Virus record (IMG/VR): IMGVR_UViG_3300021591_000018
Span: 1-64,000 of that record
Reading direction: 5' to 3' (one strand)
DNA length: 64,000 nt
Origin: a virus
A model generated the notes under the pieces. It did no database searches. It was not told where the DNA came from and saw only the letters and a program-made list of their open reading frames with translations. The stretch's first letter is position 1. Each line of letters begins with the position of its first letter. A program made the position numbers and the translations under genes. This document shows, piece by piece, positions 41,624 through 50,211 of the stretch.

Positions 41624-41884
41624 TCACCGTGGATCGGTAATCAAGTGCCAAAGATAGTAGAAGGCAACACTATCGATCTTGAAAGTCTCACCGACTTCCT
41701 CTGCGTTGAACTCAAAGTCTACTGGAACTCTCGAAGCAACCGTAGCAGCACCAATGGCCTCGATGAACGTGTTGATGATGTCACAGACAAAGTCTTCGAA
41801 GATCTCCTCTATAGCCTCCTTGTCACGACACTTCAGTATCTCCTCAACATACGTATCGTAAAGGGACTGCTTCTCTTCAGACAT
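41624..41884 (-). CDS. Hypothetical acidic helical protein
   Basis: 86 residues. Helical N-terminal half (AIEEIFEDFVCDIINTFIEA) and a beta C-terminal part. Overlaps the upstream gene by eight bases. No family recognised. Confidence 0.5.
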   Translation of the reverse strand: MSEEKQSLYDTYVEEILKCRDKEAIEEIFEDFVCDIINTFIEAIGAATVASRVPVDFEFNAEEVGETFKIDSVAFYYLWHLITDPR

Positions 41885-42332
41885 TCAACACCACCTTCCT
41901 AAGTTGTGCAAGGATGAAATCCTTCAGGTCCTCACGACGGAGCTGCTCGAGGTTTAAGTCGCAGACTGGAACGAATTCACCGATTCGCTTAACGAGGCAG
42001 ACCCTCGCAACCTTATCGGTATACCAGTAGTGTACGAGAGTCCGTCCGGTCTCCTCGTCGATCTTGCTGAGGGCTGCAGCTAGACGCCGACCTAGCTTCA
42101 CCTTCTCAGATATTGGAACTTTCACACCGTATCTCTTCAGGAACTTCTGTGCGATCTCGACGTTCTCATGCATCCAACGGCACATGAGTGCTGAGAAACC
42201 AGTACGTACGTAAGGCATGTTGTGTTTCTCGAGAGTCTCCTGTACAAGATCAGCTAATCGATCAGATCCTGTATAGACAGCTCTCGGTATTCCATCTTCG
42301 TTATAGAGGAATACCCAAACCCATCTAAACAC
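41877..42332 (-). CDS. Hypothetical protein
   Basis: 151 residues from a GTG after AGGTGAGAGT. Alpha/beta, with VWVFLYNEDGIPRAVYTG at the start and a basic centre (RYGVKVPISEKVKLGRR). No family recognised. Confidence 0.5.
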   Translation of the reverse strand: MFRWVWVFLYNEDGIPRAVYTGSDRLADLVQETLEKHNMPYVRTGFSALMCRWMHENVEIAQKFLKRYGVKVPISEKVKLGRRLAAALSKIDEETGRTLVHYWYTDKVARVCLVKRIGEFVPVCDLNLEQLRREDLKDFILAQLRKVVLNV

Positions 42333-42344
42333 ACTCTCACCTCC

Positions 42345-42445
42345 TACAAGTTGGCACTTTGACGCCGAGAGCGTTGGGCTCGGCCAGGCGTGCTACAAGC
42401 CTCCAGAGGGCCCATCGTTCCCTCTGGCTTCAGAAAGACAGGGGA
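42345..42445. ncRNA. GC-rich structured region, candidate small RNA
   Basis: A 114-base gap between genes, clearly more GC-rich than its surroundings. Two inverted repeats: GCCGAG (42364-42369) with CTCGGC (42379-42384), and CCAGAGGG (42403-42410) with CCCTCTGG (42420-42427), extended by AAG/CTT. No convincing open frame. Could be a small RNA, a transcript-processing site or a terminator. Strand unknown; the genes around it are on the - strand. Confidence 0.35.
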
Positions 42446-42446
42446 C

Positions 42447-42647
42447 TTAGGAACTCTCTTCGTTGTCTTCGTCGTCTTTGTCGGAGCCTACCGAGATACT
42501 TACAATGTCCCGAGAGCCCTCTTCAGATGGGAATGCAACGAAGATCATTAAAGCTAGAGGCCAAAGGCTTCGAGTAGTGTAGACAGCGAAGGCAACTAGA
42601 GCCATAAGGCATATATCATAGATTAGACAGAAGGTTTCGCGATCCAT
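42447..42647 (-). CDS. Small membrane protein with acidic tail
   Basis: 66 residues. Spans ICLMALVAFAVYTT and LWPLALMIFVAFP, then an acidic C-terminus (VGSDKDDEDNEESS). Function unknown. Confidence 0.55.
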   Translation of the reverse strand: MDRETFCLIYDICLMALVAFAVYTTRSLWPLALMIFVAFPSEEGSRDIVSISVGSDKDDEDNEESS

Positions 42648-42650
42648 GCC

Positions 42651-42851
42651 TCATTCCTCCACAATTTCGTAGATGCCAACGAAGTCGCTTATGCCTTCTT
42701 GGCAGCCAGGGAAGGGAATGATGACCACCTTTCCCTTCGCCTTTATCCTGCCATTCACTCTGTGGATGTCAGCAGGACCGTAGTAGACACATCGAATCGT
42801 CTTAGTCGTCGTTCCGAGCAGTCTCCTCAGAAGAGTTAGAAGACTTACCAC
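42651..42851 (-). CDS. Small beta-rich protein (start uncertain)
   Basis: Up to 66 residues; the GTG at 42851 overlaps the upstream gene by 50 bases and has a poorly spaced site, so a later start is likely. IKAKGKVVIIPFPGCQ and VGIYEIVEE suggest a small barrel. No family recognised. Confidence 0.4.
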   Translation of the reverse strand: MVSLLTLLRRLLGTTTKTIRCVYYGPADIHRVNGRIKAKGKVVIIPFPGCQEGISDFVGIYEIVEE

Positions 42852-43188
42852 TCACCTCACCCCTAAGTATAAACTCCGGGAAGTTGATCTCGCTAATCTC
42901 CTTTTCAATTTTCTCGAATGCAAACGTGAACTGGTTTGCATACTCTGCAAGATCCGTGTACCAAGACTGTGGATAGCCATGAGGCGTTAACATAAACTTC
43001 AGGATACGTTTCAGTCCCCTTGCATTTAGTGGATGACTGAACCACCCGCAGTTCGTACAGACGTCAATATCGAAGTAGATCTTGTCATTACCGAGTGGGT
43101 AGAACTCCGGGACCGCAACGAAGGCCTTCTTGAAGGTTTCACATCCACATTGCGGGCACTTCAACCGTGCTATCACGTGTACAACCAT
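42802..43188 (-). CDS. Zinc-ribbon protein
   Basis: 128 residues. LKCPQCGCETF and DVCTNCGWF form the ribbon; a helical part (YANQFTFAFEKIEKEI) and Ser/Glu-rich tail follow. Function unknown. Confidence 0.55.
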   Translation of the reverse strand: MVVHVIARLKCPQCGCETFKKAFVAVPEFYPLGNDKIYFDIDVCTNCGWFSHPLNARGLKRILKFMLTPHGYPQSWYTDLAEYANQFTFAFEKIEKEISEINFPEFILRGEVSGKSSNSSEETARNDD

Positions 43189-43194
43189 GCTCAG

Positions 43195-43521
43195 TCACCT
43201 TTCTTCGACGATTCTCATCACTTCACTCTGGATATGGAAAGCTTCCTCAGTGCCAATGTAGTCTGCTAGTGCGTTGATATATGCCCAGTAGAGTGGACAA
43301 AGATCGGTTCGTGAGACGTCCTCGATGACTTGCATCTCTCGAATCGTCTCGTAGAAACGTTTGCAGACTTCCTCTAACGGACACCGACTACAGATCGGTT
43401 CGAGTGGATCTATAACTTTACCTCCCTTACGCCCCATCCTTATTCCCGAGTCTTCCTCATCACGGTCGTTCGGAGGCCTACGTTCAGTCATCTGAGGCAT
43501 TCGTAATCTCATATGCATCAT
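43195..43521 (-). CDS. Small four-cysteine protein
   Basis: Up to 108 residues; ATGs at 43521, 43518, 43512, 43500 and 43491 are possible. CSRCPLEEVC and DLCPLYW resemble an Fe-S or zinc site in spacing. The linker element copy 2 lies just upstream; if its TTTAAA acts as a TATA box the mRNA would start near 43500, favouring an internal ATG. Confidence 0.5.
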   Translation of the reverse strand: MMHMRLRMPQMTERRPPNDRDEEDSGIRMGRKGGKVIDPLEPICSRCPLEEVCKRFYETIREMQVIEDVSRTDLCPLYWAYINALADYIGTEEAFHIQSEVMRIVEER

Positions 43522-43524
43522 CTC

Positions 43525-43562
43525 TTTTAAATTTCTCTCTCATTTTAATTTAGGACGTTTCC
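43525..43562 (-). repeat. Linker element copy 2
   Basis: - strand GGAAACGTCCTAAATTAAAA then TGAGAGAGAAATTTAAAA. Encodes the end of the upstream gene (DGNVLN stop) and abuts the next start. Compare copies at 35216, 52542 and 53779. Confidence 0.65.
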
Positions 43563-44171
43563 ATCGTGGAGTAGACGGAGTGCCTCAACAGCTGAATAGA
43601 CTTTACGATTACCAACATGATAGACCGACACGTACTGGTTGTTATACAAGCCAACCCTAACTTCGATTCCCCCATAGCTGAGACCTCGTATTTCTGCCTC
43701 TTGTCTGAGTGAGTAACATGCGATTTTGTAGATTGCCTTGATATCACTGAGGACGTCATGTGTAAGCACTAGACTGATCCGGCGTTCGATTCGTTTCAGA
43801 GACTGTCTGTACGACGATGGAGTCAACGTTACTTTCTTTAAGTCTATGAAATGGTAATCGTTCACTACTGGTACACTGATACTGATCATCCAAGTACCAG
43901 GACTAGTTACCTTCGTACTTAGGAAGTAAATCTCATCGTAGTGAAATCGACTTCGAAATTCTTGTGTCAACGCCTTCCGTATGACATAGTGATGAGCACC
44001 TTCCAACACCCGTGGCTCCTGTTTGAAGTATTCGAAAGCCGTAAGTAACGGCGTTCCAGGTTGGTCAACAACTCCCTTCGATCGTGGATGGTGCTTAAGT
44101 ATGATCTCTTCAAATTTCAGTTCTGGTTTGACATAGTAAACTGTCGGATAGGAGGTCATCATGATGTACAT
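43545..44171 (-). CDS. Hypothetical protein
   Basis: 208 residues from the ATG at 44171 (GGAGGGTCGAA upstream). Alpha/beta, with a run of strands (WMISISVPVV, IEVRVGLYNNQYVSVYHVG). Its C-terminal DGNVLN lies in the linker element, like the ends of NrdD and the 52564 gene. No family recognised. Confidence 0.5.
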   Translation of the reverse strand: MYIMMTSYPTVYYVKPELKFEEIILKHHPRSKGVVDQPGTPLLTAFEYFKQEPRVLEGAHHYVIRKALTQEFRSRFHYDEIYFLSTKVTSPGTWMISISVPVVNDYHFIDLKKVTLTPSSYRQSLKRIERRISLVLTHDVLSDIKAIYKIACYSLRQEAEIRGLSYGGIEVRVGLYNNQYVSVYHVGNRKVYSAVEALRLLHDGNVLN

Positions 44172-44518
44172 TTCGACCCTCCGAAGAGCTTTACACCTTT
44201 GCATTCGGCTGTAAAGACCAATTCTCGTAACGCTTTAAGGACATCACGATAGCCAAACGATACGGCTACTGCACCGACGACAGGCACTTTCTCCTCACTA
44301 CCAAGCACGGGTACATCGAATCTGTAGACGTGAGTCACCTCGTAGACTCCGTTTTCCTCCCGAATTGTGTAGGCATTCTTCTTATCGACGACAACCGGTA
44401 AGTCAAACCCTAAAGTCCGTGCGACTTCACGTGCCTTCTTTGAGGTAGCCTTCAGCGCGACTTGGTAGACTTCGGTTTCGCCTAGCTCCTCAAATTTCAG
44501 TCGCTTCCACGTTGTCAT
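44159..44518 (-). CDS. Paralogue family A protein 1
   Basis: 119 residues. Shares with the next three genes the plan KATSKKAREVARTLGFDLPV, then a strand-rich domain and a final ...ALRELVFTAE. Four adjacent related genes (44159-45597) indicate tandem duplication and divergence. Function unknown. Confidence 0.55.
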   Translation of the reverse strand: MTTWKRLKFEELGETEVYQVALKATSKKAREVARTLGFDLPVVVDKKNAYTIREENGVYEVTHVYRFDVPVLGSEEKVPVVGAVAVSFGYRDVLKALRELVFTAECKGVKLFGGSKCTS

Positions 44519-44839
44519 TCAAATCACCGACATGAACCATCCAGTTACCTTAATGTTGAGTTCGTCAGCATCCTCATCGAATAGTACACGTAATGCACCC
44601 TCAGGTTCCGAATAGATGTCAACATTATGGAACCAGAGGTGATACTCAACAATCAAACCGTCGAGGTCATCGTATGCAAGGATCTCGTAGTGGACCTTAT
44701 CCTCTATCCGAACCTCTCTGACTGTCGTCCAGCCGTAGCGGGTGAAGATCGGAAGTTTAAGTCCTCTCAGTTTAGCTTCTCTTTTTGCTACTGGACTTGT
44801 ATTCTCAACTGCAAGGTCATAGGCTGTCTTCATCAACAC
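44519..44839 (-). CDS. Paralogue family A protein 2
   Basis: 106 residues. AVENTSPVAKREAKLRGLKL then PIFTRYGWTTVREVRI and a YHLWFHNV region followed by EGALRVLF, parallel to its neighbours. Diverged, lacking the final helix of the others. Confidence 0.55.
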   Translation of the reverse strand: MLMKTAYDLAVENTSPVAKREAKLRGLKLPIFTRYGWTTVREVRIEDKVHYEILAYDDLDGLIVEYHLWFHNVDIYSEPEGALRVLFDEDADELNIKVTGWFMSVI

Positions 44840-45182
44840 TCACCTTAACAAGTTCCTCGAGAATCTCTGAATGACCTAAAGTTAGTGACTCAATCTTACG
44901 TAAAGCTTCATTGACTGTTATGTTAGCAACCGAACCTTCAACCCAGAGGAGCTGACGATAGATTTTGTTCTCGATTGTGTAGTACCTCGTTATTACGTAC
45001 ACTTTAGTTCCATCTAGATCAACCTCTTCAACTGTAAGTATACCTAACCATGAGTCAACTGGTAACTCTAACTTTAGTAATTTCGCAAGGTTAAGTGCCT
45101 CCTTTGAGGTGTGTTTCAGAGCCAATTCCTTAAGAACAGCCATTTTCCTTCGCATTAAACCTTTAACTTCTTTCGAATCCAT
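44817..45182 (-). CDS. Paralogue family A protein 3
   Basis: 121 residues. ALKHTSKEALNLAKLLKLEL, WLGILTVEEVDLDGTKVYVI and VNEALRKIESL align with genes 1, 2 and 4 of this array. Overlaps neighbours on both sides. Confidence 0.55.
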   Translation of the reverse strand: MDSKEVKGLMRRKMAVLKELALKHTSKEALNLAKLLKLELPVDSWLGILTVEEVDLDGTKVYVITRYYTIENKIYRQLLWVEGSVANITVNEALRKIESLTLGHSEILEELVKVSVDEDSL

Positions 45183-45597
45183 GCCAGAAACCTCCTCAGT
45201 CGACTCTTCTTAGGTACGTGTCCTATTGAATCAATCTCAATGTAACCGTATGTTTGCGGTCGATGGTATCGTGCATCGACAATAGCACGTAACGCATCTC
45301 TAGCTGAACTAAAGCTCATTGAAGTCCACGTCGAGTTGTAAGCAAACTCAAGTACTGCACGTACAACTCGACCGTTGAACTCACTGTAATGAACAACGAA
45401 GTAACGCTTCCCATGTGGGGTTATTGTAGATTCGACTGTCAGCAATCCGAGCTTCGTATACATCGGTAACTCGTAGCCTAGAACCTTTGCAAGTTCAAGT
45501 GCTTCCTTATCTGTTCCACGTCGAGCTGCTTCCCAGACTTTCTTCGGGAGTAACTTCATCTTGAGGCGATATGGGCGTCCGTAATCATCACTCAACG
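45155..45597 (-). CDS. Paralogue family A protein 4
   Basis: 146 residues from a TTG at 45597 with GGGGTG upstream (ATG at 45561 possible). RGTDKEALELAKVLGYELPM, KLGLLTVEST and ARDALRAIVDARY match the array; a basic C-terminal extension (RRFLAWIRKKLKV) is unique to it. Confidence 0.55.
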
Positions 45598-45926
45598 GCG
45601 AACACCCCAAGTTCGTCGAGTTTACGGAGAAGCTCCTCGGGAGTTGCAAAGTGGCGACTGCTGCCGTCGACTACGATTCGATACGCTGCAATGATTCGAT
45701 TGGTTTCATGCAGGACCCAAGTTTGAAAGGTAATGGCGTTCAACTTTATGAGTGCCTTAACAATCTGGTGTAAACCACGAAGTAACGAACATCTAATAAG
45801 CTCCTGCTTCATGGCAACTCTTATGACAGCAGCTACTAAGTCATCTGATGTCGATGGATAAACACGGTACGTACTACTTGCAAACTCTGCTAATTCGTAT
45901 TCGTCTAAATTCAAGTCAATCACCAA
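45588..45926 (-). CDS. Paralogue family B protein 1
   Basis: 112 residues. Shares LLRGLHQIVKALIKLNAITF, AAYRIVVDG and the ending PEELLRKLDELGVF with the next two genes. A second tandem family directly after family A. Function unknown. Confidence 0.55.
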   Translation of the reverse strand: MVIDLNLDEYELAEFASSTYRVYPSTSDDLVAAVIRVAMKQELIRCSLLRGLHQIVKALIKLNAITFQTWVLHETNRIIAAYRIVVDGSSRHFATPEELLRKLDELGVFAVE

Positions 45927-46230
45927 ACACTCCTAAGTCGTCAAGCTTACGTAACAATTCTTGAGGCCCTGCAAACATAAGTTTCTCTTCATCAACCATG
46001 ATGCTATACCATGCCGCAGTGGAAACTCCGTAGTTGTTGACTATGAATGTGATTGCACCGAGACGTACAAGTGCCTCGACGACCTTTTCGACCCCGATAA
46101 TCTTTGCCATTCGCATAAGGTCGTTGACGAGTGAGTTGTGTACTGCCTGTTCTTCGTTTCCATCCAACGATCTCCAGTAAACTCGCATAGAGCCTGACTT
46201 AGTCTTTACATATTTATAGTTCTTCGACAT
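45916..46230 (-). CDS. Paralogue family B protein 2
   Basis: 104 residues. IIGVEKVVEALVRLGAITF, YSIMVDEEKLMFAGP and QELLRKLDDLGVFGD match family B. The basic N-terminus (KNYKYVKTKSGSMRVYW) differs from the others. Confidence 0.55.
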   Translation of the reverse strand: MSKNYKYVKTKSGSMRVYWRSLDGNEEQAVHNSLVNDLMRMAKIIGVEKVVEALVRLGAITFIVNNYGVSTAAWYSIMVDEEKLMFAGPQELLRKLDDLGVFGD

Positions 46231-46240
46231 AGCGTCGTCT

Positions 46241-46579
46241 TCACCCTCCTACGTCAAAGAGACCGAGTTCATCAAGTTTACGGAGCAACTCCTTCGGACT
46301 TGCGAAGTAAAGTTGATCGTTGTCAACGATGATCCGGTACGCTGCGATGACAACTTTGGTCTGTTCTAAAACCCATGTCTGGAAGCAGATTACCTTCATC
46401 CTTATGAGTACGTTGATGACGTTATGTAATCCTCGTAACCTCGCATAGCGTTCCAGTTCAAGCTTCAGTGCAATCTTTATGGACTCGATGTCAAGTGTTT
46501 TCGACATCTCGTACACTCGGAATGTACCTCGGTCAGATTCCGAAACTCTGTAACCAGTATACGGATCGAAGACTATCAA
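46241..46579 (-). CDS. Paralogue family B protein 3
   Basis: 112 residues from a TTG after GGTGGTAGCAG. RLRGLHNVINVLIRMKVICF, AAYRIIVDNDQLYFASP and KELLRKLDELGLFDVG; closest to protein 1 of the family. Function unknown. Confidence 0.55.
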   Translation of the reverse strand: MIVFDPYTGYRVSESDRGTFRVYEMSKTLDIESIKIALKLELERYARLRGLHNVINVLIRMKVICFQTWVLEQTKVVIAAYRIIVDNDQLYFASPKELLRKLDELGLFDVGG

Positions 46580-46591
46580 CTGCTACCACCA

Positions 46592-47656
46592 CTATCTCAG
46601 TCGCACGACCTCACCCCATGGTGGTTCTTGATCAACTGTTGCCCAGACAACGGGATACGAAGGTGGCTCGTTTGGATATACACCATTACCATCAGTGAGG
46701 TAGACGAGGAGCTTACAATCAGGCTTGTTCTCCTCGATCCACTTGAAGACTGGACGGAAGTCAGTTCCGCCTCTGTTGAAGACGATACTTTCGAGGTCGA
46801 ATGCCGAGTCAACTTCGTAGACAGAGTGTACTCTTGTATCACAGCACAGTAACGTTATATGTAAGCTTGGGAACTGATGGTAGAGGTTGCGTAACACACC
46901 GAGGAATTCACGACCTTCATCGTCGGTTATACTCCCAGAAGTATCAACAGCTGCAACGATTTCGACATGCTTTCGCTCAACGTCAGGTAGGTAGACAGAA
47001 GTGAATCGTCGATCTCTACACAGCCACGTGTAGTCGACGATGTACCTCTGAGCTATGACATTGAACAGGAGTTCGAAAGGTAGATATTTGTCTGTTAGTG
47101 CTGCATCTAACAGTTGACCGAACTCTCCGGGTTCTGATCCAATCATACGTTTGTGGATTTCGATGGCCTCACGTATGACTCGTGCTAACTTACGTTTGAA
47201 CTCCTTCGGTACGTCACCGTATCGATGTGCGTCAAGAACGTGTACATACTTGACTTTAACTTTCTCGTAAATCTCCTCTGCAGTCATGTCCTGACACTGT
47301 GGATCGATGAGTAATGGTATTGATGGCTCTGGTACGTGCATCTTATAGACCAGTTGTGAGTTGATCGCAAGGTCACATGCAATATTCCAACGCTTCATTT
47401 CACGGTCTCCTTTACGACCGAAGTGATCAAGGATGATATGACCGAGCTCATGTAGATAGACGAAGATGATGTCGTTGACACTATGCTGTGTGACTAACTT
47501 CTCGGTTAAGTGAACTTCTGTTGGTGTTGCCTCACCGTACTCCGAGCCATCGATCTCATCAAGCACCTTGACAGGAATGTGCATCATTATGTAACCGAAG
47601 AACGGATAGTCCGAGAGAATTCGAGTCCTCGCTAACTTAAGCTTCTCGTACTCCAT
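46592..47656 (-). CDS. Metallopeptidase-like protein with VWA domain
   Basis: 354 residues. Zinc-peptidase motif YLHELGHIILDHFG near residue 70, followed by a C-terminal von Willebrand A-type domain with MIDAS motif VAAVDTSGSITDDE and VYLTDGNG. This is the DUF2201/COG3864-type layout normally partnered by a MoxR ATPase, which lies three genes upstream. The pair probably remodels or activates a protein complex, using the ATPase as chaperone. Confidence 0.82.
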   Translation of the reverse strand: MEYEKLKLARTRILSDYPFFGYIMMHIPVKVLDEIDGSEYGEATPTEVHLTEKLVTQHSVNDIIFVYLHELGHIILDHFGRKGDREMKRWNIACDLAINSQLVYKMHVPEPSIPLLIDPQCQDMTAEEIYEKVKVKYVHVLDAHRYGDVPKEFKRKLARVIREAIEIHKRMIGSEPGEFGQLLDAALTDKYLPFELLFNVIAQRYIVDYTWLCRDRRFTSVYLPDVERKHVEIVAAVDTSGSITDDEGREFLGVLRNLYHQFPSLHITLLCCDTRVHSVYEVDSAFDLESIVFNRGGTDFRPVFKWIEENKPDCKLLVYLTDGNGVYPNEPPSYPVVWATVDQEPPWGEVVRLR

Positions 47657-48191
47657 AGACTACCACCTTATAGTGCTCTTCGAATCGCCTTCCGCATCTT
47701 GGGCAGAAGTTGTTGTCGGTGTCTTTAAATGCCCCCTCCTTACCACAAAAGGCGCATCTTGAAAAGCGATATCGTACAACACATCGAACATAATCCTCAA
47801 GGTTGTTGTGAAGTCCATGTAGAGCCTTCTTTAAGTCGAGTTCCTTGAAGATGTGTAACTCGTTACGTACCAAGACGATCAAACGATACTCGACGGTCTT
47901 CGTCGGTACAACAATACATGCAAAACAGTAATCTGAGAGTCGACGATAGGGAGTGAGACCTTTCAATTTGCACTCCTTTATCAACTCATCGTACCTTCGT
48001 TTCGCACCATCCGTCTTGATGAGCTCACTAATGTCTTTATAGACTGTTGAAAACCTCGGTAAGAATCTTGTATCGATGAATTCTGGATTTCGTTCCAATT
48101 GTAAAATCGAATCAACGGTTTGGAAGACGTATTGGAAGATACCATGGAGTTCCTCATCAGTTTCGACACGGTAACCGTAGAAGATGATCAT
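47637..48191 (-). CDS. Zinc-ribbon protein between MoxR and VWA genes, copy 1
   Basis: 184 residues. GYRVETDEELHGIFQYVF, GLTPYRRLSDYCFACIVV, then CAFCGKEGAF...FCPRCGRRFEEHYK. Paralogue of the next gene. Placed inside the MoxR/VWA module, so it is a likely adaptor or substrate. Confidence 0.6.
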   Translation of the reverse strand: MIIFYGYRVETDEELHGIFQYVFQTVDSILQLERNPEFIDTRFLPRFSTVYKDISELIKTDGAKRRYDELIKECKLKGLTPYRRLSDYCFACIVVPTKTVEYRLIVLVRNELHIFKELDLKKALHGLHNNLEDYVRCVVRYRFSRCAFCGKEGAFKDTDNNFCPRCGRRFEEHYKVVVYGVREA

Positions 48192-48715
48192 ACCTTCTCA
48201 CCGTAAACAATTGCTTTAAAATGCTCCTTGAACGTCAAACCACAACGGTAGCAATACTTCGCATCGTTCTTTCTGAATGCATCAGTTGCGTTACATCGAG
48301 CACAGTCTGGAAATGCATACCGAACAAATCGCATGAGAAACGACGAAAGTTCATGATGGAGTGCTTTGACGCCGTCATCAGCTCTTGCAAAGAAGCGTGT
48401 GTCGTACGTATCCCTTAGCAAGATGACAAGTAGGAATCCAGCATTTAATGTGGTGACTAACGCTGCGAAACAGTGAGGTGAGACTCGTCGATACGGTTCT
48501 AATCCAGTAACGTCCAGTAGCCTCTGTAACTCTTCGTATGCCCGTTTTTGCGGTTCCGCTAACTGATCTGGAAAGTCCCTGATTGATGGTATCGACCCAA
48601 CTTCAATAACAGCTGGATTCTCAGGTGGCTCGTTTTCATCAGTAAGAAGTAACTGTAGAGCCTGGTATAGTTCCTCGTCGGTTTCTGCTTTGTAACCACC
48701 GATTATGTAGATCAT
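48188..48715 (-). CDS. Zinc-ribbon protein between MoxR and VWA genes, copy 2
   Basis: 175 residues from the ATG at 48715. GYKAETDEELYQALQLLL, GLEPYRRVSPHCFAALV, CARCNATDAF...YCYRCGLTFKEHFK. Same architecture as copy 1 with ATGA-like overlaps on both sides, indicating an old tandem duplication. Confidence 0.6.
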   Translation of the reverse strand: MIYIIGGYKAETDEELYQALQLLLTDENEPPENPAVIEVGSIPSIRDFPDQLAEPQKRAYEELQRLLDVTGLEPYRRVSPHCFAALVTTLNAGFLLVILLRDTYDTRFFARADDGVKALHHELSSFLMRFVRYAFPDCARCNATDAFRKNDAKYCYRCGLTFKEHFKAIVYGEKV

Positions 48716-49806
48716 AGTAGGAACCGTCCCCACTTTTGGATAGGTTTCCACTCTGGGTGGTCAAGCAGTTTCATACCGTACTGATTGATGAGGAACTTAC
48801 CGACTAAAGCTGAGAACTCTGGCATGATGTTGAAGAGTCGCTTCAGAACGATGAGGACAGCTCGTAGATTCTTCTCGTTCCGTGCTTTCTCCATGAGTGC
48901 ACCTGATAATGCGTAGATCTGGTCGACTTGCTTCGGTAACGGTGTTGTTTCAGGATTCTTGAGTATCTCATCGATGTCAAATGACAGCATCAAGTCGATG
49001 AATGCCATGAATTCGACTGCAGCACCTACTCCAACTGCTGAGCTAACAAGCAACTGGAGTCGTTCCTTCTCTTCAGTTGGAACGTCTCGGATGAGTTTAC
49101 TTGCAAACTCCCATGTCCTCGGCAACGGGAAGGTGTCCTGCTTCGATTTCGGGTCGAACTTGCAGAGCATGTCAGGACGTTTCGCTATGAATGCGATAAT
49201 TCGACCGTCAATGTCGTGCTGTGTCGCCCAGTTGAGCCAGTCGTCACTATCAGTAATCAATTCGACGTTAATCCATCGTGTACGAAGAGGTGTTAGCACC
49301 ATGAATGCACCGGCGCCATGTTCCATTCGATTACCAGCAGCTGCAACCCAGTAGCCATCAGGAAGGATGTAGTTGTCGAGTGACCTCTGTAAGAACAGTC
49401 GGAATGCAGCTTTCTGGCACGCTGGCTCTGCAGTTGGCATGTCATCGAAGAAGATGATACCGTAACCGCAACGTGGAAGCTCCTCAGTGGGCAACCATCG
49501 GGTTGTGTTATTCGCATAGTCAGGCCATGGTGTACCTCTGATGTCAACTGGGTTACGCAAAGTCATCCGAATATCATGTACAATAAAATAGTCGTCCGAT
49601 GGTTGAGTCCATGGGTAGATACCGAACTTCTTACCTAACTCGTTGGCAATCTGTTCTCCTGCAGTATAGAAGCAAGCACTCTTACCTATTCCTGGAATGC
49701 CCCAGACCATTAGTGGAATACGTCGACGATAGCAGTGAATGATTAGGTCGATTAGCTCACTTGGTGTTACAACTGGCGACCCGTGTGACTGAATTCGTTC
49801 ACTCAT
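48712..49806 (-). CDS. MoxR-family AAA+ ATPase
   Basis: 364 residues, ATG after GGTGAAGCTCC. Walker A VWGIPGIGKSA, Walker B GIIFFDDMPTAEP, sensor AAGNRMEHGAGAF and arginine LRTRWINVEL: MoxR/RavA-type. Acts with VWA partners as a metal-dependent chaperone. Forms a module with the VWA-peptidase and two zinc-ribbon proteins downstream. Confidence 0.85.
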   Translation of the reverse strand: MSERIQSHGSPVVTPSELIDLIIHCYRRRIPLMVWGIPGIGKSACFYTAGEQIANELGKKFGIYPWTQPSDDYFIVHDIRMTLRNPVDIRGTPWPDYANNTTRWLPTEELPRCGYGIIFFDDMPTAEPACQKAAFRLFLQRSLDNYILPDGYWVAAAGNRMEHGAGAFMVLTPLRTRWINVELITDSDDWLNWATQHDIDGRIIAFIAKRPDMLCKFDPKSKQDTFPLPRTWEFASKLIRDVPTEEKERLQLLVSSAVGVGAAVEFMAFIDLMLSFDIDEILKNPETTPLPKQVDQIYALSGALMEKARNEKNLRAVLIVLKRLFNIMPEFSALVGKFLINQYGMKLLDHPEWKPIQKWGRFLL

Positions 49807-49955
49807 GGAGCTTCACCCGAAAATCGCTTCCACATACGGATTTCCTCTCGGGTGAAGTTAATCTCGTCCCGTAATCCTCCACAAGGGTGATTCTTGTACA
49901 TCTCGAGGAGCTTCTGGTAGTAGTCCCAGATCTGCTTACGAATCTCGTCGTACAT
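49803..49955 (-). CDS. Small hypothetical protein
   Basis: 50 residues from the ATG at 49955, six bases after AGGTG; another ATG lies two codons earlier. Helical, aromatic (MYDEIRKQIWDYYQKLLEMY). Stop overlaps the MoxR start. Function unknown. Confidence 0.55.
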   Translation of the reverse strand: MYDEIRKQIWDYYQKLLEMYKNHPCGGLRDEINFTREEIRMWKRFSGEAP

Positions 49956-50211
49956 CTTCATCACCTTGTGAAGCAAGAAGTGCTAGTAAAAGCGATATGT
50001 ATCTCGCAACCTCGAGCCATCCTTCCTTCCGAATGGTGTCAGCTATTATCGAAGTTAAGGTCTTCACCATCCCATCGATATTCTTCTCCTGTCGGAATGT
50101 TATGATTAGTAGATAGCCAAGTATACGTCGACGACTTTCGAAGTCGAAGTCCCGAAGCTTTTTGTAGATTTCCTTCGCCGCCTCGAATTCCTTCTGTATG
50201 GTTTCATCCAA
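49936..50211 (-). CDS. Hypothetical helical protein
   Basis: 91 residues. Charged helix (EFEAAKEIYKKLRDFDFESR) then a hydrophobic helix (ARYISLLLALLASQ). Possibly membrane-associated at the end. No family recognised. Confidence 0.5.
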   Translation of the reverse strand: MDETIQKEFEAAKEIYKKLRDFDFESRRRILGYLLIITFRQEKNIDGMVKTLTSIIADTIRKEGWLEVARYISLLLALLASQGDEDVRRDS

